Assembly: GCA_015066865.1 (NCBI GenBank) | Contig: SVNQ01000021.1 | Span: forward strand, 1 to 35,981 | DNA length: 35,981 bases | Direction: 5' to 3' | Source: Ruminococcus sp. | GTDB lineage: Bacteria > Bacillota > Clostridia > Oscillospirales > Ruminococcaceae | Part shown: one piece after another, positions 6,470-15,155 of the stretch | How positions within the stretch are numbered: position 1 is the first letter of the stretch | Layout of the letters: every line of letters starts with the position of its first letter | Position numbers and translations under genes: made by a program | The notes under the pieces: generated by a model | What the model was told of the DNA's origin: nothing | Databases searched by the model: none | What the model saw: only the letters and a program-made list of their open reading frames with translations

Positions 6470-7759
6470 TTACTTCACCGGTACAGAAATCTTATCTGTG
6501 AACATATAACGCTGCAGTGCTTCGGGAATGCGAATGCTTCCGTCATCATTGAGATTGTTCTCAAGGAATGCAATGAGCATTCTCGGCGGTGCAACTACCG
6601 TATTGTTCAGTGTGTGCGCAAAATACTTCTGTCCATCCGCACCCTTAACACGGATTCCCAGTCGTCTTGCCTGTGCATCACCCAGATTTGAGCAGCTTCC
6701 AACCTCAAAATACTTCTGCTGGCGAGGTGACCAAGCCTCTACGTCGATAGATTTCACCTTCAGATCAGCCAGATCGCCGGAGCAGCATTCCAGCGTGCGC
6801 ACCGGAATATCCAGACTGCGGAAGAAATCAACTGTATTCTGATAAAGCTTCTCAAACCAGTCCTTGCTTTCCTCAGGCTTGCAGACAACGATCATTTCCT
6901 GCTTTTCAAACTGGTGGATTCTATATACGCCGCGTTCCTCAATGCCGTGTGCGCCGACTTCCTTACGGAAGCACGGAGAATAGCTCGTCAGCGTCTGCGG
7001 CAGGCTCTCCTCAGGCAGAATCGTGTCAATGAACTTGCCGATCATCGAATGCTCACTGGTGCCGATGAGATAGAGATCCTCACCCTCGATCTTGTACATC
7101 ATGCCTTCCATCTCTGCAAAGCTCATAACGCCTGTAACTACGTCACTTCTGATCATGAACGGAGGAATATAATAGGTAAATCCTCTGTCAATCATAAAAT
7201 CTCTTGCATAGGAAAGAATGCTTGAATGCAGTCTCGCAATGTCACCGCACAGGTAATAGAAACCGTTGCCGCTTGTCTTTCTCGCAGCATCCAGATCAAT
7301 TCCCTTGAGTCTTTCCATAATATCCACATGGTACGGAACCTCAAATTCCGGTACAAAGGGATCACCAAAGCGCTCTACTTCGACGTTTTCGCTGTCATCC
7401 TTACCAATCGGAACACTCTCATCAATGATGTTCGGGATCACCATCATGATCTCACGAACCTGCTTCTGAAGCTCATCCTCACGAGCCTCCAGACGAACAA
7501 GTTCCTCACCGATTGCCACAACTTCTGCCTTGATCGCTTCTGCGCCTTCCTTGTCTCCCTTGCCCATCAGACCGCCAATCATTTTACTCTTGGACTTTCT
7601 CTGTGCGCGCAGATCGTCGCACTTCACCTTAGTTTCACGATACTCCTTGTCCAGAGCAATTACCTCATCCACCAGCGGGAGCTTTTCGTCCTGAAACTTC
7701 TTCTTGATGTTTTCCTTCACTATTTCGGGATTTGTTCTTAAAAATTTCATGTCGAGCAT
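6470..7759 (-). CDS. serS: Seryl-tRNA synthetase (divergent subtype)
   Basis: A 429-residue class II synthetase that charges tRNA-Ser (and tRNA-Sec where present). The N-terminal ~105 residues form the long antiparallel coiled coil that recognises tRNA. Motif 2 is CFRKEVGAHG...VYRIHQFEKQE (263-288) and motif 3 is LNNTVVAPPRMLIAFLENN (384-402). The serine-site segment reads GTSEHSM (233-239), unlike the TAEVPL of most bacterial enzymes, and motif 3 has NNTVVAPPR where NGSGLAVGR is usual. The length is standard. The ribosome-binding site GGAAAGGAAG supports the start at 7759; a second Met three codons later is possible. It follows parB by 65 bases in the same direction, separated by a parS site. 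Confidence 0.92.
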   Translation of the reverse strand: MLDMKFLRTNPEIVKENIKKKFQDEKLPLVDEVIALDKEYRETKVKCDDLRAQRKSKSKMIGGLMGKGDKEGAEAIKAEVVAIGEELVRLEAREDELQKQVREIMMVIPNIIDESVPIGKDDSENVEVERFGDPFVPEFEVPYHVDIMERLKGIDLDAARKTSGNGFYYLCGDIARLHSSILSYARDFMIDRGFTYYIPPFMIRSDVVTGVMSFAEMEGMMYKIEGEDLYLIGTSEHSMIGKFIDTILPEESLPQTLTSYSPCFRKEVGAHGIEERGVYRIHQFEKQEMIVVCKPEESKDWFEKLYQNTVDFFRSLDIPVRTLECCSGDLADLKVKSIDVEAWSPRQQKYFEVGSCSNLGDAQARRLGIRVKGADGQKYFAHTLNNTVVAPPRMLIAFLENNLNDDGSIRIPEALQRYMFTDKISVPVK

Positions 7760-7805
7760 GATAAATTCTTCCTTTCCTTACACTTTTTTATCTTAACCGA
7801 CAAAA

Positions 7806-7821
7806 TGTTTCACGTGAAACA
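7806..7821. other. parS site (perfect)
   Basis: TGTTTCACGTGAAACA, identical to the consensus 16-bp ParB-binding palindrome of Firmicutes. It lies four bases past the parB stop codon. On the minus strand it is followed by TTTTG, so it could also act as a weak hairpin terminator. Confidence 0.93.
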
Positions 7822-7824
7822 TTG

Positions 7825-8673
7825 TCAGGCATTTGCTTCATCCACGAGCTTCCGGGCAAGAACCTGAAGATCGTCCTTGTCGTAAAATTCCAGAATCAGA
7901 ACGCCTTTGTTCTGACGGAAATCCACCTTTACCTTGCGTCCGAGATGGTCATGCAGACTGATTTCCATTTCCTTGAAATAGGAATCCATCGGTGAATGCT
8001 TGGTCTCTTTTTGGGGTTGATCGCTCTCTGAAGCCATTTTTTCAAGCTGTCTTACCGTCAGAAGCCCCGCTGCAGCCTTCTGTGCCGCACTGATCATTGC
8101 GGATTCATCCGTAAATCCAAGCAGCGCACGGGCATGTCCTGCGGAAATACTGCCATCCACCAAAAGCTCCTGCACTTCCTCAGGAAGGCGAAGCAAACGC
8201 AGCGCATTTGCGACTGCACTTCTGGAACGTCCAACAGTCTTTGCAATTTCCTCCTGTTTCATGCCAAAATCGTCCTGCAATTTACGGAATCCCTGTGCTT
8301 CTTCAATGGGATTGAGATTTTCACGCTGCAAATTCTCGATCAACGCAATCTGAGCAGTTTCCAGATCTGTAAAATCACGGATAATGACGGGAATTTCGTC
8401 AAGTCCGAGCATTCTTGCTGCACGCCAGCGGCGCTCACCAGCTACGATCTGATACCCTCCAAATGCAAGCGGTCTAACCAGAAGCGGCTGTAAAATTCCA
8501 TGCTCACGAATAGAATCCGCAAGTGTGGAAATCGCCGACTCATCAAAATTCTTTCTTGGCTGTGCACGGTTTGGCTCGATTTCTGAAAGACGTACCGTCT
8601 TTTTTACCTCAACCTGCGACACATTATCCTCAAACAGCAGATCCATTCCGCTGCCAAGTCCGCCTTTTGCCAT
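7825..8673 (-). CDS. parB: Chromosome partitioning protein ParB (Spo0J)
   Basis: A 282-residue ParB. The N-terminal KGGLGSGMDLLF is the short segment that stimulates ParA ATPase. The CTPase/N-terminal domain carries GERRWRA (79-85) and ENLQREN; the central helix-turn-helix (MKQEEIAKTVGRSRSAVANALRLLRLP, about 138-163) reads parS; the C-terminal domain dimerises. ParB loads at parS as a CTP-dependent sliding clamp and recruits SMC at the origin. It sits 14 bases after parA in the same operon, with parS sites on both sides. Confidence 0.96.
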   Translation of the reverse strand: MAKGGLGSGMDLLFEDNVSQVEVKKTVRLSEIEPNRAQPRKNFDESAISTLADSIREHGILQPLLVRPLAFGGYQIVAGERRWRAARMLGLDEIPVIIRDFTDLETAQIALIENLQRENLNPIEEAQGFRKLQDDFGMKQEEIAKTVGRSRSAVANALRLLRLPEEVQELLVDGSISAGHARALLGFTDESAMISAAQKAAAGLLTVRQLEKMASESDQPQKETKHSPMDSYFKEMEISLHDHLGRKVKVDFRQNKGVLILEFYDKDDLQVLARKLVDEANA

Positions 8674-8687
8674 GGAATCACCCTTTC

Positions 8688-9497
8688 CTATTTTTTATTT
8701 CGTCCGAATTTTACCCGATGTTTTGGCTTTTCTATTGCCTCCTCACCGAGAAATTCACGTCCGAGCATTTCATAGTACTGCGCACCTTTTGAATTTTTAT
8801 CATAGTACATCACGGGTTTCCCATAACTGGGAGCTTCCGAAAGCCGCACATTTCTGGGAATTTTCGTTTCGAAAATCTTATCCGGAAAATACTTTTTGAC
8901 CTCGTCCACAACTTGCACCGAAACATTCAGCCTCGGATCGAACATTGTAAACAAAATGCCGCAAATCTCCAATGACGGGTTGTAATTCGTGCGCACAAGA
9001 CGAAGCGTGTGCATCAGCTGCGTCAAGCCCTCCAGAGCAAAGTATTCAGCAAGCATCGGCACAAGAATTTCATCGCAGGCAGTCAATCCATTGAGCGTGA
9101 GCATGCCGAGCGCAGGGGGACAGTCAATAAATATGTAATCGTAGTCCTCTTTGCAGGTTAGGATCTGCATTTTTAGCCGCTGAAAGCGATTTTCCATCTT
9201 GATCAGTTCCACTTCTGCACCTGCAAGATCGGATGTGCCTGCAATAACGCTGACGTTTTCAAATTCTGTCACAATCACTGCATCCTCGATTTTTCCTCTG
9301 CCAATCAGCAGATCAAATGAAGATACTGCTACGCCCTTCTTCTTGATTCCGAAGCCCGTTGTTGTATTTCCCTGTGCGTCAATGTCTATACATAGCACTT
9401 TTTTACCTCTGGAACCCAGATATGCCGCAAGATTTACCACTGTTGTGGACTTTCCCACGCCGCCTTTCTGGTTTGCAACTGCTATCACTTTACCCAT
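8688..9497 (-). CDS. parA: Chromosome partitioning ATPase ParA (Soj)
   Basis: A 269-residue ParA/MinD-type ATPase. The deviant Walker A KGGVGKST is at 11-18, Walker A' DIDAQGN follows near residue 40, and Walker B is YIFIDCPPALG. It binds DNA non-specifically as an ATP dimer and works with ParB to separate origins; in Bacillus, Soj also controls DnaA. The strong GAGAGGAGG ribosome-binding site supports the start. It has its own promoter, so it can be expressed apart from noc. Confidence 0.96.
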   Translation of the reverse strand: MGKVIAVANQKGGVGKSTTVVNLAAYLGSRGKKVLCIDIDAQGNTTTGFGIKKKGVAVSSFDLLIGRGKIEDAVIVTEFENVSVIAGTSDLAGAEVELIKMENRFQRLKMQILTCKEDYDYIFIDCPPALGMLTLNGLTACDEILVPMLAEYFALEGLTQLMHTLRLVRTNYNPSLEICGILFTMFDPRLNVSVQVVDEVKKYFPDKIFETKIPRNVRLSEAPSYGKPVMYYDKNSKGAQYYEMLGREFLGEEAIEKPKHRVKFGRNKK

Positions 9498-9527
9498 GAC
9501 GTACCTCCTCTCTTTATGTACTCTTTT

Positions 9528-9556
9528 ATTATATCACGTTTCACCTCTTTTGTAAA
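9528..9556 (-). promoter_or_regulatory. parA-parB promoter
   Basis: On the minus strand: TTTACA (9556-9551), 17-base spacer, TATAAT (9533-9528), with TGA before the -10. The spacer contains GTGAAACGTG, which resembles half a parS site, so ParB binding here is possible. Confidence 0.75.
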
Positions 9557-9603
9557 GAATTTTTCGGATATTTTCCGATGTTTCCCCTTGTTTTTACAAA
9601 AAA

Positions 9604-9619
9604 TGTTTCACATGAAACA
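9604..9619. other. Imperfect parS site / terminator-like hairpin
   Basis: TGTTTCACATGAAACA differs from the parS consensus at one central base. On the minus strand the inverted repeat TGTTTC-N4-GAAACA is followed by TTTTTT, so it could terminate the noc transcript. Confidence 0.75.
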
Positions 9620-9636
9620 TTCTGTGGAAAAATGAA

Positions 9637-9652
9637 TGTTTCACGTGAAACA
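9637..9652. other. parS site (perfect)
   Basis: TGTTTCACGTGAAACA between noc and parA, 16 bases downstream of the noc stop codon and 17 bases from the imperfect copy. Confidence 0.93.
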
Positions 9653-9668
9653 ATTGGATTCTTGTCGA

Positions 9669-10499
9669 TTATTTTTCTTCAGCGGCAGGCACAAGCGGAA
9701 TACGGATTCTGTACTCAATATAATCGTCAAACTGCATTTTTTGTGATGCAGCGGGAATCCCTGCCGCCTGCATTGTTTCTACGGCACGCTGAATGGTGTT
9801 GATAAACAATCTTACATCACGCAAAAGGATACTTCTTTTCCGAAAACTTTGCTGCTCCCGATTTTTTCCAAGCTTTTCATCAATCATCTGCTCGGTTCTA
9901 TCCACATTCAGATTATATTTCACAATCTTTTCAAGGATTTCATGCCTGTCCTGCACACTTGCAAGCTTCAACAAAGCTCTTGCATGCCGCTCAGTCAGGT
10001 GATGTTCCATAATAAAATTACGCTCCATATGTGTCAGACGAAGCAAGCGAAGCTTATTTGCAACCGTACTCTGGGCTTTTCCCAGTTTAATTGCTGCATC
10101 CTCCTGCGTCATACCGTAATAGGAAATGAGTTTTTCAATTGCCGCTGCTTCATCAAAAAAATTCAGATCCTGTCGCTGAATATTTTCGACAAGTGCAAGA
10201 ATTGCAGAATTTCGTTCGCTGATGTTCATCACAATACAGGGAACTGCACGCAATCCGGCAATCTTTGCTGCACGCAAACGTCGCTCACCGGCGATCAGTT
10301 CGAATTTTTCACCTTTCTGGCGAACGGATAACGGCTGCAATATCCCGTTTTGGCGGATACTATCCGATAACTGGCGCAAATCCGAATCGGAAAATGTAGT
10401 TCTCGGCTGGTGCGGATTGGGTTTCACCTGTTCCACGGGGATGATCAGCACACGCTTGTCCTCTGATTTTGGCTTTGTGAATGTAAAAATTCCTGACAT
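9669..10499 (-). CDS. noc: Nucleoid occlusion protein Noc (ParB family)
   Basis: A 276-residue ParB paralogue with the GERRLRA box at 71-77, ENIQRQDLN, and a helix-turn-helix at MTQEDAAIKLGKAQSTVANKLRLLRL (about 131-156). It sits at the conserved Bacillus position between rsmG and parA, which separates it from ParB. Noc binds its own palindromes (ATTTCCCGGGAAAT in Bacillus) and, through an N-terminal amphipathic helix, the membrane, to block division over DNA. The N-terminus MSGIFTFTKPKSEDKR is short and basic but not obviously the Bacillus-type helix. The start has AAAGGAG seven bases upstream. It could alternatively be called a second ParB. Confidence 0.88.
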   Translation of the reverse strand: MSGIFTFTKPKSEDKRVLIIPVEQVKPNPHQPRTTFSDSDLRQLSDSIRQNGILQPLSVRQKGEKFELIAGERRLRAAKIAGLRAVPCIVMNISERNSAILALVENIQRQDLNFFDEAAAIEKLISYYGMTQEDAAIKLGKAQSTVANKLRLLRLTHMERNFIMEHHLTERHARALLKLASVQDRHEILEKIVKYNLNVDRTEQMIDEKLGKNREQQSFRKRSILLRDVRLFINTIQRAVETMQAAGIPAASQKMQFDDYIEYRIRIPLVPAAEEK

Positions 10500-10540
10500 G
10501 TTGTTCTCCTTTATGTGTCTATGTCTTGTAGTATAACCTA

Positions 10541-10549
10541 ATTATAACA
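10541..10549 (-). promoter_or_regulatory. Extended -10 promoter upstream of noc
   Basis: TGT-TATAAT on the minus strand, 41 bases before the noc start; no good -35 hexamer at the expected distance (TGGTAA). It follows the rsmG terminator, so noc needs its own promoter. Confidence 0.55.
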
Positions 10550-10569
10550 GATACGGGAAATACTTACCA

Positions 10570-10608
10570 CAAAAAAAATCCATCATTTCTTGCGAAAATA
10601 ATGGATTT
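10570..10608 (-). terminator. Rho-independent terminator of the mnmG-rsmG unit
   Basis: On the minus strand, AAATCCAT and ATGGATTT pair, the stem continues with ATTT/AAAT, and eight Ts follow. It begins 20 bases after the rsmG stop. Confidence 0.88.
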
Positions 10609-10628
10609 CTTTACATATTCACTGATTC

Positions 10629-11336
10629 TTACAGAGGCTTTTGCTTGATTTGACCGCTATTGCGTGGATATTTTGTCGGTGTCTGCGAAATTTTTTTCAC
10701 GACATAGATCACACGTTCATCTCCCCCCGGCAGCTGATACGAAATCGTATCCTCCAGCTTACCGCCAAGCATCCTAATTGCCTGCAGCGCCGGTTTGATC
10801 GGTTCATTTGGGCCTTTCATGGCAATCCACTTACCGCCGACTTTCACAAACGGAAGGGAATATTCGGCAAGTGTGGGCATTGCGGCAACTGCACGGGCAG
10901 TCACCACATCAAATTGCTCACGCATTTCAGTGGTTTTTGCGGAAATTTCCGCCCTTCCATGCATGGCAGTGTAACTGCATCCAAGAAGATCGCAGAGCTT
11001 TTCCAGAAAAACGATTCGTTTATTCAGACTGTCAAGCAGTGTGATCTGCAGATCCGTTCTTTGCAGCGCAAGCGGAACGCCCGGAAATCCTGCACCGCTG
11101 CCAATATCGAGAAGTGACGCATTTTCGGGGATATTTCCGTATTTTGCGAGAAGCAAACTGTCAAGGAAATGCTTGCGCAGAATCTCATCGCCCTCCGTCA
11201 CTGCCGTGAGATTGACATTTTTATTATACTCCACGAGAAATTCGGCATATTGTTCCATTTTATCGTATGTTTCACGTGAAACATTGATGTCGTATTCGTC
11301 AAAAAGCTGCTTTGCAGCACTATATTCCGGAAGCAT
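10629..11336 (-). CDS. rsmG: 16S rRNA (guanine-527-N7)-methyltransferase RsmG (GidB)
   Basis: A 235-residue Rossmann methyltransferase. The SAM-binding loop is [12 protein letters not shown] (75-86); NLTAVTE and HFLDSLL precede it as in all RsmG proteins. It methylates N7 of G527 in 16S rRNA; its loss gives low-level streptomycin resistance in other species. I chose ATG 11336 (AAGGAGG six bases upstream); ATG 11342 directly abuts that site. The start overlaps the mnmG 3' end by 17 bases. Codons 18-23 (NVSRET) contain a perfect parS site. The C-terminus is basic. Confidence 0.95.
   Translation of the reverse strand: MLPEYSAAKQLFDEYDINVSRETYDKMEQYAEFLVEYNKNVNLTAVTEGDEILRKHFLDSLLLAKYGNIPENASLLDIGSGAGFPGVPLALQRTDLQITLLDSLNKRIVFLEKLCDLLGCSYTAMHGRAEISAKTTEMREQFDVVTARAVAAMPTLAEYSLPFVKVGGKWIAMKGPNEPIKPALQAIRMLGGKLEDTISYQLPGGDERVIYVVKKISQTPTKYPRNSGQIKQKPL
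11268..11283. other. parS site inside rsmG (perfect)
   Basis: TGTTTCACGTGAAACA encodes N-V-S-R-E-T in RsmG (codons 18-23). The palindrome is thus both protein-coding and a ParB loading site; parS is also found within rsmG in other Firmicutes. Confidence 0.93.
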
Positions 11337-13212
11337 GACCATCCTCCTTATGTTGTTCAAGCCAGACAAGCAGCACCGTAATATCCGCAGGAGAAACACC
11401 GGAAATTCGGGAAGCCTGACCAATGCTGAGCGGCTTTCTCTTATTAAGCTTTTCGATCGCTTCAAGACGCAATCCACGAATATCGGTATAATCCAGATCC
11501 TCAGGAAGCACCTTGCGTTCAAGTTTCATCGCCTGTTCAATCGCCTGATTCTGGCGGCGAATATAACCCTCATATTTAATTTGAATCTCCACCTGCTCCT
11601 GTACATCCGCAGGAAGATCGGGACGATTCACATCAAATGGCGCAATCACGGCATATCCAAGCTGAGGACGGCGAATGAGATCGCCAACCTTACAGCCGGT
11701 TTGCAAAGGGGCAGTTCCCATTTCTGTGAGCATCCGATTGATTTCGGGAGAGGGAGCAAGATTGGTATGGTTCACACGATGAATTTCCTGCTCCACAAGC
11801 TCGTATTTCTTAAGCATTGCCTGATAACGTTCTTCAGGGAGCAGACCGATTTCACGTCCAATGGGCATCAAGCGCTGATCCGCATTGTCCTGACGCAGCA
11901 CAAGTCGGTATTCGCTGCGTGAAGTCATCATGCGATAGGGATCGCTGCAGCCCTTGCAGACAAGATCATCAATCAAGGTACCGATATAGGAACCGGAACG
12001 TTCCAAAATCAGCATTTGTCTGCCAAGCACGGACATAGCTGCATTGATTCCGGCAACCAGACCCTGTGCCGCCGCCTCCTCATAACCGGAGCTTCCGTTG
12101 AACTGTCCTGCACCGAACAAACCCTTGACATCCTTGGTTTCAAGCGTGGGATAGAGTGCGGTCGGATCGACGCAGTCATATTCAATTGCATAGGCAGGTC
12201 GCAATATTTCGACATTTTCAAGACCTTTGACAGTCCGCAGAAATGCAAGCTGCACATCCTCTGGCAGGGAGGATGACATGCCCTGCAAATAATATTCCTC
12301 CGTAGAAAGCCCCATGGGTTCCACGAAAATCTGATGACGTTCCTTATCCGCAAAGCGGACAATTTTGTCCTCAATTGACGGACAATAACGAGGACCGACA
12401 CCTTCAATTCTGCCGCCATAGAGGGGGGAACGATGCAGATTCTCACGGATAACACGATGCGTTTCCGCATTCGTATAGGCGATATGACAGCTGACGATGT
12501 TCTGCATCTGTGAGCCATCATGAGCAAACGAAAATGCCGTAATATCGGGATCTCCATCCTGTCGCTCCAGCACATCAAAATTGATGCTGCGCCTGTGCAC
12601 ACGGCAGGGCGTTCCCGTCTTAAAACGACGCAAGGGAAGATATTGTGCGAGACTTTTTGAAAGATCGTTGCTCGGAAGTGCCGCATCGGGACCACTTTCA
12701 AAGGAAACTTCACCGATATGGATTTTTCCCTTCAGATATGTTCCCGTTGCAATAATCACAGCCTTTGCATGATAGACAGCACCAAGACGGGTGATAATTC
12801 CCCGAATTTCGCCATTTTCTACAATAATTTCCGCAGCCTCTCCCTGTTTGACGCAGAGATTTTCTGTCTGTTCGCAGACCTGTTTCATATAGGAATGGTA
12901 CTTCACACGATCCGCCTGCACACGCAGACTGTGAACCGCAGGCCCCTTCCCTCGGTTGAGCATGCGGCTCTGAATGAAGCAAGCATCCGCCGCACGTCCC
13001 ATTTCACCGCCCAGAGCGTCGATCTCACGCACCAGATGCCCCTTTGCCGTGCCGCCAATTGACGGATTACAGGGCATATTTGCAATCTGATCAAGGGAGA
13101 TCGTCAGCAAAAGTGTATGACAGCCAAGCCGTGCCGCCGCAAGTCCGGCTTCCACGCCGGCATGTCCTGCGCCAACGACAATGACATCAAAAGTTCCCAT
13201 TTCGTAATTCAT
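11320..13212 (-). CDS. mnmG: tRNA uridine 5-carboxymethylaminomethyl modification enzyme MnmG (GidA)
   Basis: A 630-residue FAD protein. The dinucleotide fold [17 protein letters not shown] starts at residue 14; the GidA signatures [21 protein letters not shown] and ...[17 protein letters not shown] are intact. With MnmE it builds cmnm5U34 (or nm5U34) on tRNA anticodons. The C-terminal helical domain binds MnmE. The start has GAGGTGA a few bases upstream; the Met four codons later is an alternative. Its 3' end overlaps rsmG, so the two are probably coupled. mnmE lies 68 bases upstream in the same direction. Confidence 0.96.
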   Translation of the reverse strand: MNYEMGTFDVIVVGAGHAGVEAGLAAARLGCHTLLLTISLDQIANMPCNPSIGGTAKGHLVREIDALGGEMGRAADACFIQSRMLNRGKGPAVHSLRVQADRVKYHSYMKQVCEQTENLCVKQGEAAEIIVENGEIRGIITRLGAVYHAKAVIIATGTYLKGKIHIGEVSFESGPDAALPSNDLSKSLAQYLPLRRFKTGTPCRVHRRSINFDVLERQDGDPDITAFSFAHDGSQMQNIVSCHIAYTNAETHRVIRENLHRSPLYGGRIEGVGPRYCPSIEDKIVRFADKERHQIFVEPMGLSTEEYYLQGMSSSLPEDVQLAFLRTVKGLENVEILRPAYAIEYDCVDPTALYPTLETKDVKGLFGAGQFNGSSGYEEAAAQGLVAGINAAMSVLGRQMLILERSGSYIGTLIDDLVCKGCSDPYRMMTSRSEYRLVLRQDNADQRLMPIGREIGLLPEERYQAMLKKYELVEQEIHRVNHTNLAPSPEINRMLTEMGTAPLQTGCKVGDLIRRPQLGYAVIAPFDVNRPDLPADVQEQVEIQIKYEGYIRRQNQAIEQAMKLERKVLPEDLDYTDIRGLRLEAIEKLNKRKPLSIGQASRISGVSPADITVLLVWLEQHKEDGHASGI

Positions 13213-13222
13213 GGTTCACCTC

Positions 13223-13242
13223 AAATTGGTAAAAATTGGTAA
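13223..13242 (-). repeat. Tandem 10-base repeat in mnmG leader
   Basis: AAATTGGTAA occurs twice in direct succession on the plus strand (TTACCAATTT twice in the mnmG leader sense), just upstream of the mnmG ribosome-binding site. No function recognised. Confidence 0.6.
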
Positions 13243-13280
13243 AAACTATATGTTGCAACCTGTCAAATCAGGCTCGCCGC

Positions 13281-14636
13281 CTATTTGCCGACGCAAAATC
13301 GGGTAAATACAGCGTCAACCACGGCATCCGTGATACGTTCTCCGGTCAGCTGCAGCAGCGCATCCGCAGCACCCTCAAGACTGACCGTAACCGCATCATA
13401 GGCAAGCCCCATCTGCAGAGCATCGAGCGATTCCTGTACAGCGGTAATGGCATCCTGCAAGCAGACACGCTGTCGTTCATTGGCAATCATGCCGTCCTCA
13501 GCAGGGGTTGCCTGACGGCTTGCAAATTTCTCGACAGCCGTTTCGAGCAATTCCATACCATCAAGCATTTTTGCCGATATTTCGACAATATCCGCAAATC
13601 CATAATCTTCGATGTTCCACTGTTTGCCAAGATCCGTTTTATTGCAGACGGCAATCGTCCGATCCTTTGGCAGACGGGAGAGCAGATTCTCGTCATCCGC
13701 TTCCAGCGGACGGCTGACATCGAATACGGCAAGCACGAGGTCGGCATCCTGCAGAAACGCAAGGCTCTTTTCTACACCGATTTTCTCGATCTGCTCCTCT
13801 GTTTCATGCACGCCTGCGGTATCGGAAAGCCGCAGGGAATAGCCGCCAATGCGGATCTGTTCCTCCACGACATCACGGGTCGTTCCGGCAATGTCAGTGA
13901 CAATGCTTCGCTCAAAACCATTGAGCGCATTAAACAGCGTGGATTTTCCGACATTCGGTTTACCCGCAATCACTGTATGCAAGCCCTCACGCAGGATCCT
14001 GCCATAATCGTAGGTCTGCATGAGATTTTGCATGTCCAAGAGCAGCGTCTGCAAGCGTTCCTCCAACGCCGTGCCATCCACGGATGGAATATCCTCATCG
14101 GGATAATCCGCCCAGACAGCGAGATCGGAAAGCAGTTCCAGCAGGGTATTTGAAAATCCGGAAATCCTGCGGAAAGTCGCACCATCACGAAGATTTCTTG
14201 CGCATTTTGCGGCATTCTCGCCCGATGCGGAAATCAGATCCGCAACCGCTTCCGCCTGTGTAAGGGAAAGCTTGCCGTTTAAAAATGCACGCTTGGTAAA
14301 TTCCCCCGCTTGCGCAAGTCTGACGGAATCACAAAGCACGCAGCGCAAAATCTTCTGCGTGAGAAATCTGCCGCCGTGGCAGGAAATCTCCACCACGTCC
14401 TCGCCCGTGTAGCTGTGCGGCGCACGGAACACAGTCAGCACGCAATCGTCAAGCACCGTATCGTCACGCAAAATATGTCCGTAGGCGCAGGTATACCCCT
14501 CCATCTGTGAAGGGATTTTACCATGCAGCGGACGGAAAATTTCATCCGCACGGCGGATGGCGTATTCACCGGAAATGCGGATAACCGCAACACCACCCGT
14601 GCCATGGGGGGTTGCAATGGCTGCAATTGTTTCCAT
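13281..14636 (-). CDS. mnmE: tRNA modification GTPase MnmE (TrmE)
   Basis: A 451-residue GTPase. The N-terminal folate-binding domain (IAAIATPHGTGGVAVIRISG, residues 4-23, and the CHGG segment) is followed by helices, the G domain with G1 GKPNVGKS (225-232), TTRD, DTAG (272-275) and NKTD, and the C-terminal FCVGK. The Cys near the end is the conserved FC(I/V)GK residue. It is a K+-activated, dimerising GTPase that works with MnmG. The start at 14636 has GGAGG four bases upstream. A terminator-like hairpin lies just before it, so it may need its own promoter or read-through. Confidence 0.96.
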   Translation of the reverse strand: METIAAIATPHGTGGVAVIRISGEYAIRRADEIFRPLHGKIPSQMEGYTCAYGHILRDDTVLDDCVLTVFRAPHSYTGEDVVEISCHGGRFLTQKILRCVLCDSVRLAQAGEFTKRAFLNGKLSLTQAEAVADLISASGENAAKCARNLRDGATFRRISGFSNTLLELLSDLAVWADYPDEDIPSVDGTALEERLQTLLLDMQNLMQTYDYGRILREGLHTVIAGKPNVGKSTLFNALNGFERSIVTDIAGTTRDVVEEQIRIGGYSLRLSDTAGVHETEEQIEKIGVEKSLAFLQDADLVLAVFDVSRPLEADDENLLSRLPKDRTIAVCNKTDLGKQWNIEDYGFADIVEISAKMLDGMELLETAVEKFASRQATPAEDGMIANERQRVCLQDAITAVQESLDALQMGLAYDAVTVSLEGAADALLQLTGERITDAVVDAVFTRFCVGK

Positions 14637-14647
14637 AATGCCTCCAA

Positions 14648-14679
14648 GTAAAAGAAGGCTGAACAGTTCCGTCCAGCCT
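14648..14679 (-). terminator. Terminator or attenuator before mnmE
   Basis: On the minus strand, AGGCTGGAC pairs with GTTCAGCCT (9 bp, one G-U) around a GGAACT loop, then TCTTTTACTT. It lies between the unrecognised membrane gene and mnmE, only 12 bases from the mnmE start, and the mnmE ribosome-binding site comes right after it. Confidence 0.7.
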
Positions 14680-14693
14680 CCATTGTTTTTCAT

Positions 14694-15155
14694 TCAATTC
14701 TGTTTTTTCAAAATTTTGAGTGCTTTCAAAGCTAACATTGCATTCACAAGGCATAGCATATATATAGAAAATGACGCCATCATTGCAAAATCGACAATCA
14801 AAAAAAACGTGATCACTACCACAAATATACCTGCAAAAGATCCTAATACTGCCCATGCAATGGCAATTTCTATGATTGCCTTCATATAGGATCGAAAACG
14901 TTCATCATCACAATCCTTGTAACTGTATTTTATCGCTTTACATGCAGGAATAGAAAAATTAAAGCTGCAAAATCCCATAAGAATATGTAAGCAGGTTTCA
15001 AACATTTCCAAAGTCGGTTCCAGCTCGTTTGTAAACGGATCCACTGCAAAAATGCGATATACAGGATTGAAAACACCCGAAATCACTGTACAAATCAAAA
15101 TTATGACTGCACAAAGAAATTTTTTGTTAAATCTCTTAAAATTCAATTTTTCCAT
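14694..15155 (-). CDS. Unrecognised four-helix membrane protein
   Basis: A 153-residue protein I do not recognise. Hydrophobic segments lie at about residues 13-34, 57-74, 90-114 and 118-142; the N-terminus (MEKLNFKRFNKKF) and C-terminus (KALKILKKQN) are basic, so both ends should be cytoplasmic. About seven cysteines are spread along it. The start could also be four codons upstream; neither ATG has a strong ribosome-binding site, and the gene overlaps the jag 3' end by 20 bases, so translation is probably coupled to jag. It looks more AT-rich than its neighbours. It sits in a place where most Firmicutes have jag followed directly by mnmE. Confidence 0.7.
   Translation of the reverse strand: MEKLNFKRFNKKFLCAVIILICTVISGVFNPVYRIFAVDPFTNELEPTLEMFETCLHILMGFCSFNFSIPACKAIKYSYKDCDDERFRSYMKAIIEIAIAWAVLGSFAGIFVVVITFFLIVDFAMMASFSIYMLCLVNAMLALKALKILKKQN

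Noticed and set aside
10547..10561. A possible Noc-binding half-site (ACGGGAAAT) upstream of noc
   Set aside because: Only the right half of ATTTCCCGGGAAAT is present (8 of 14 positions), which is expected by chance in a gap of this size.
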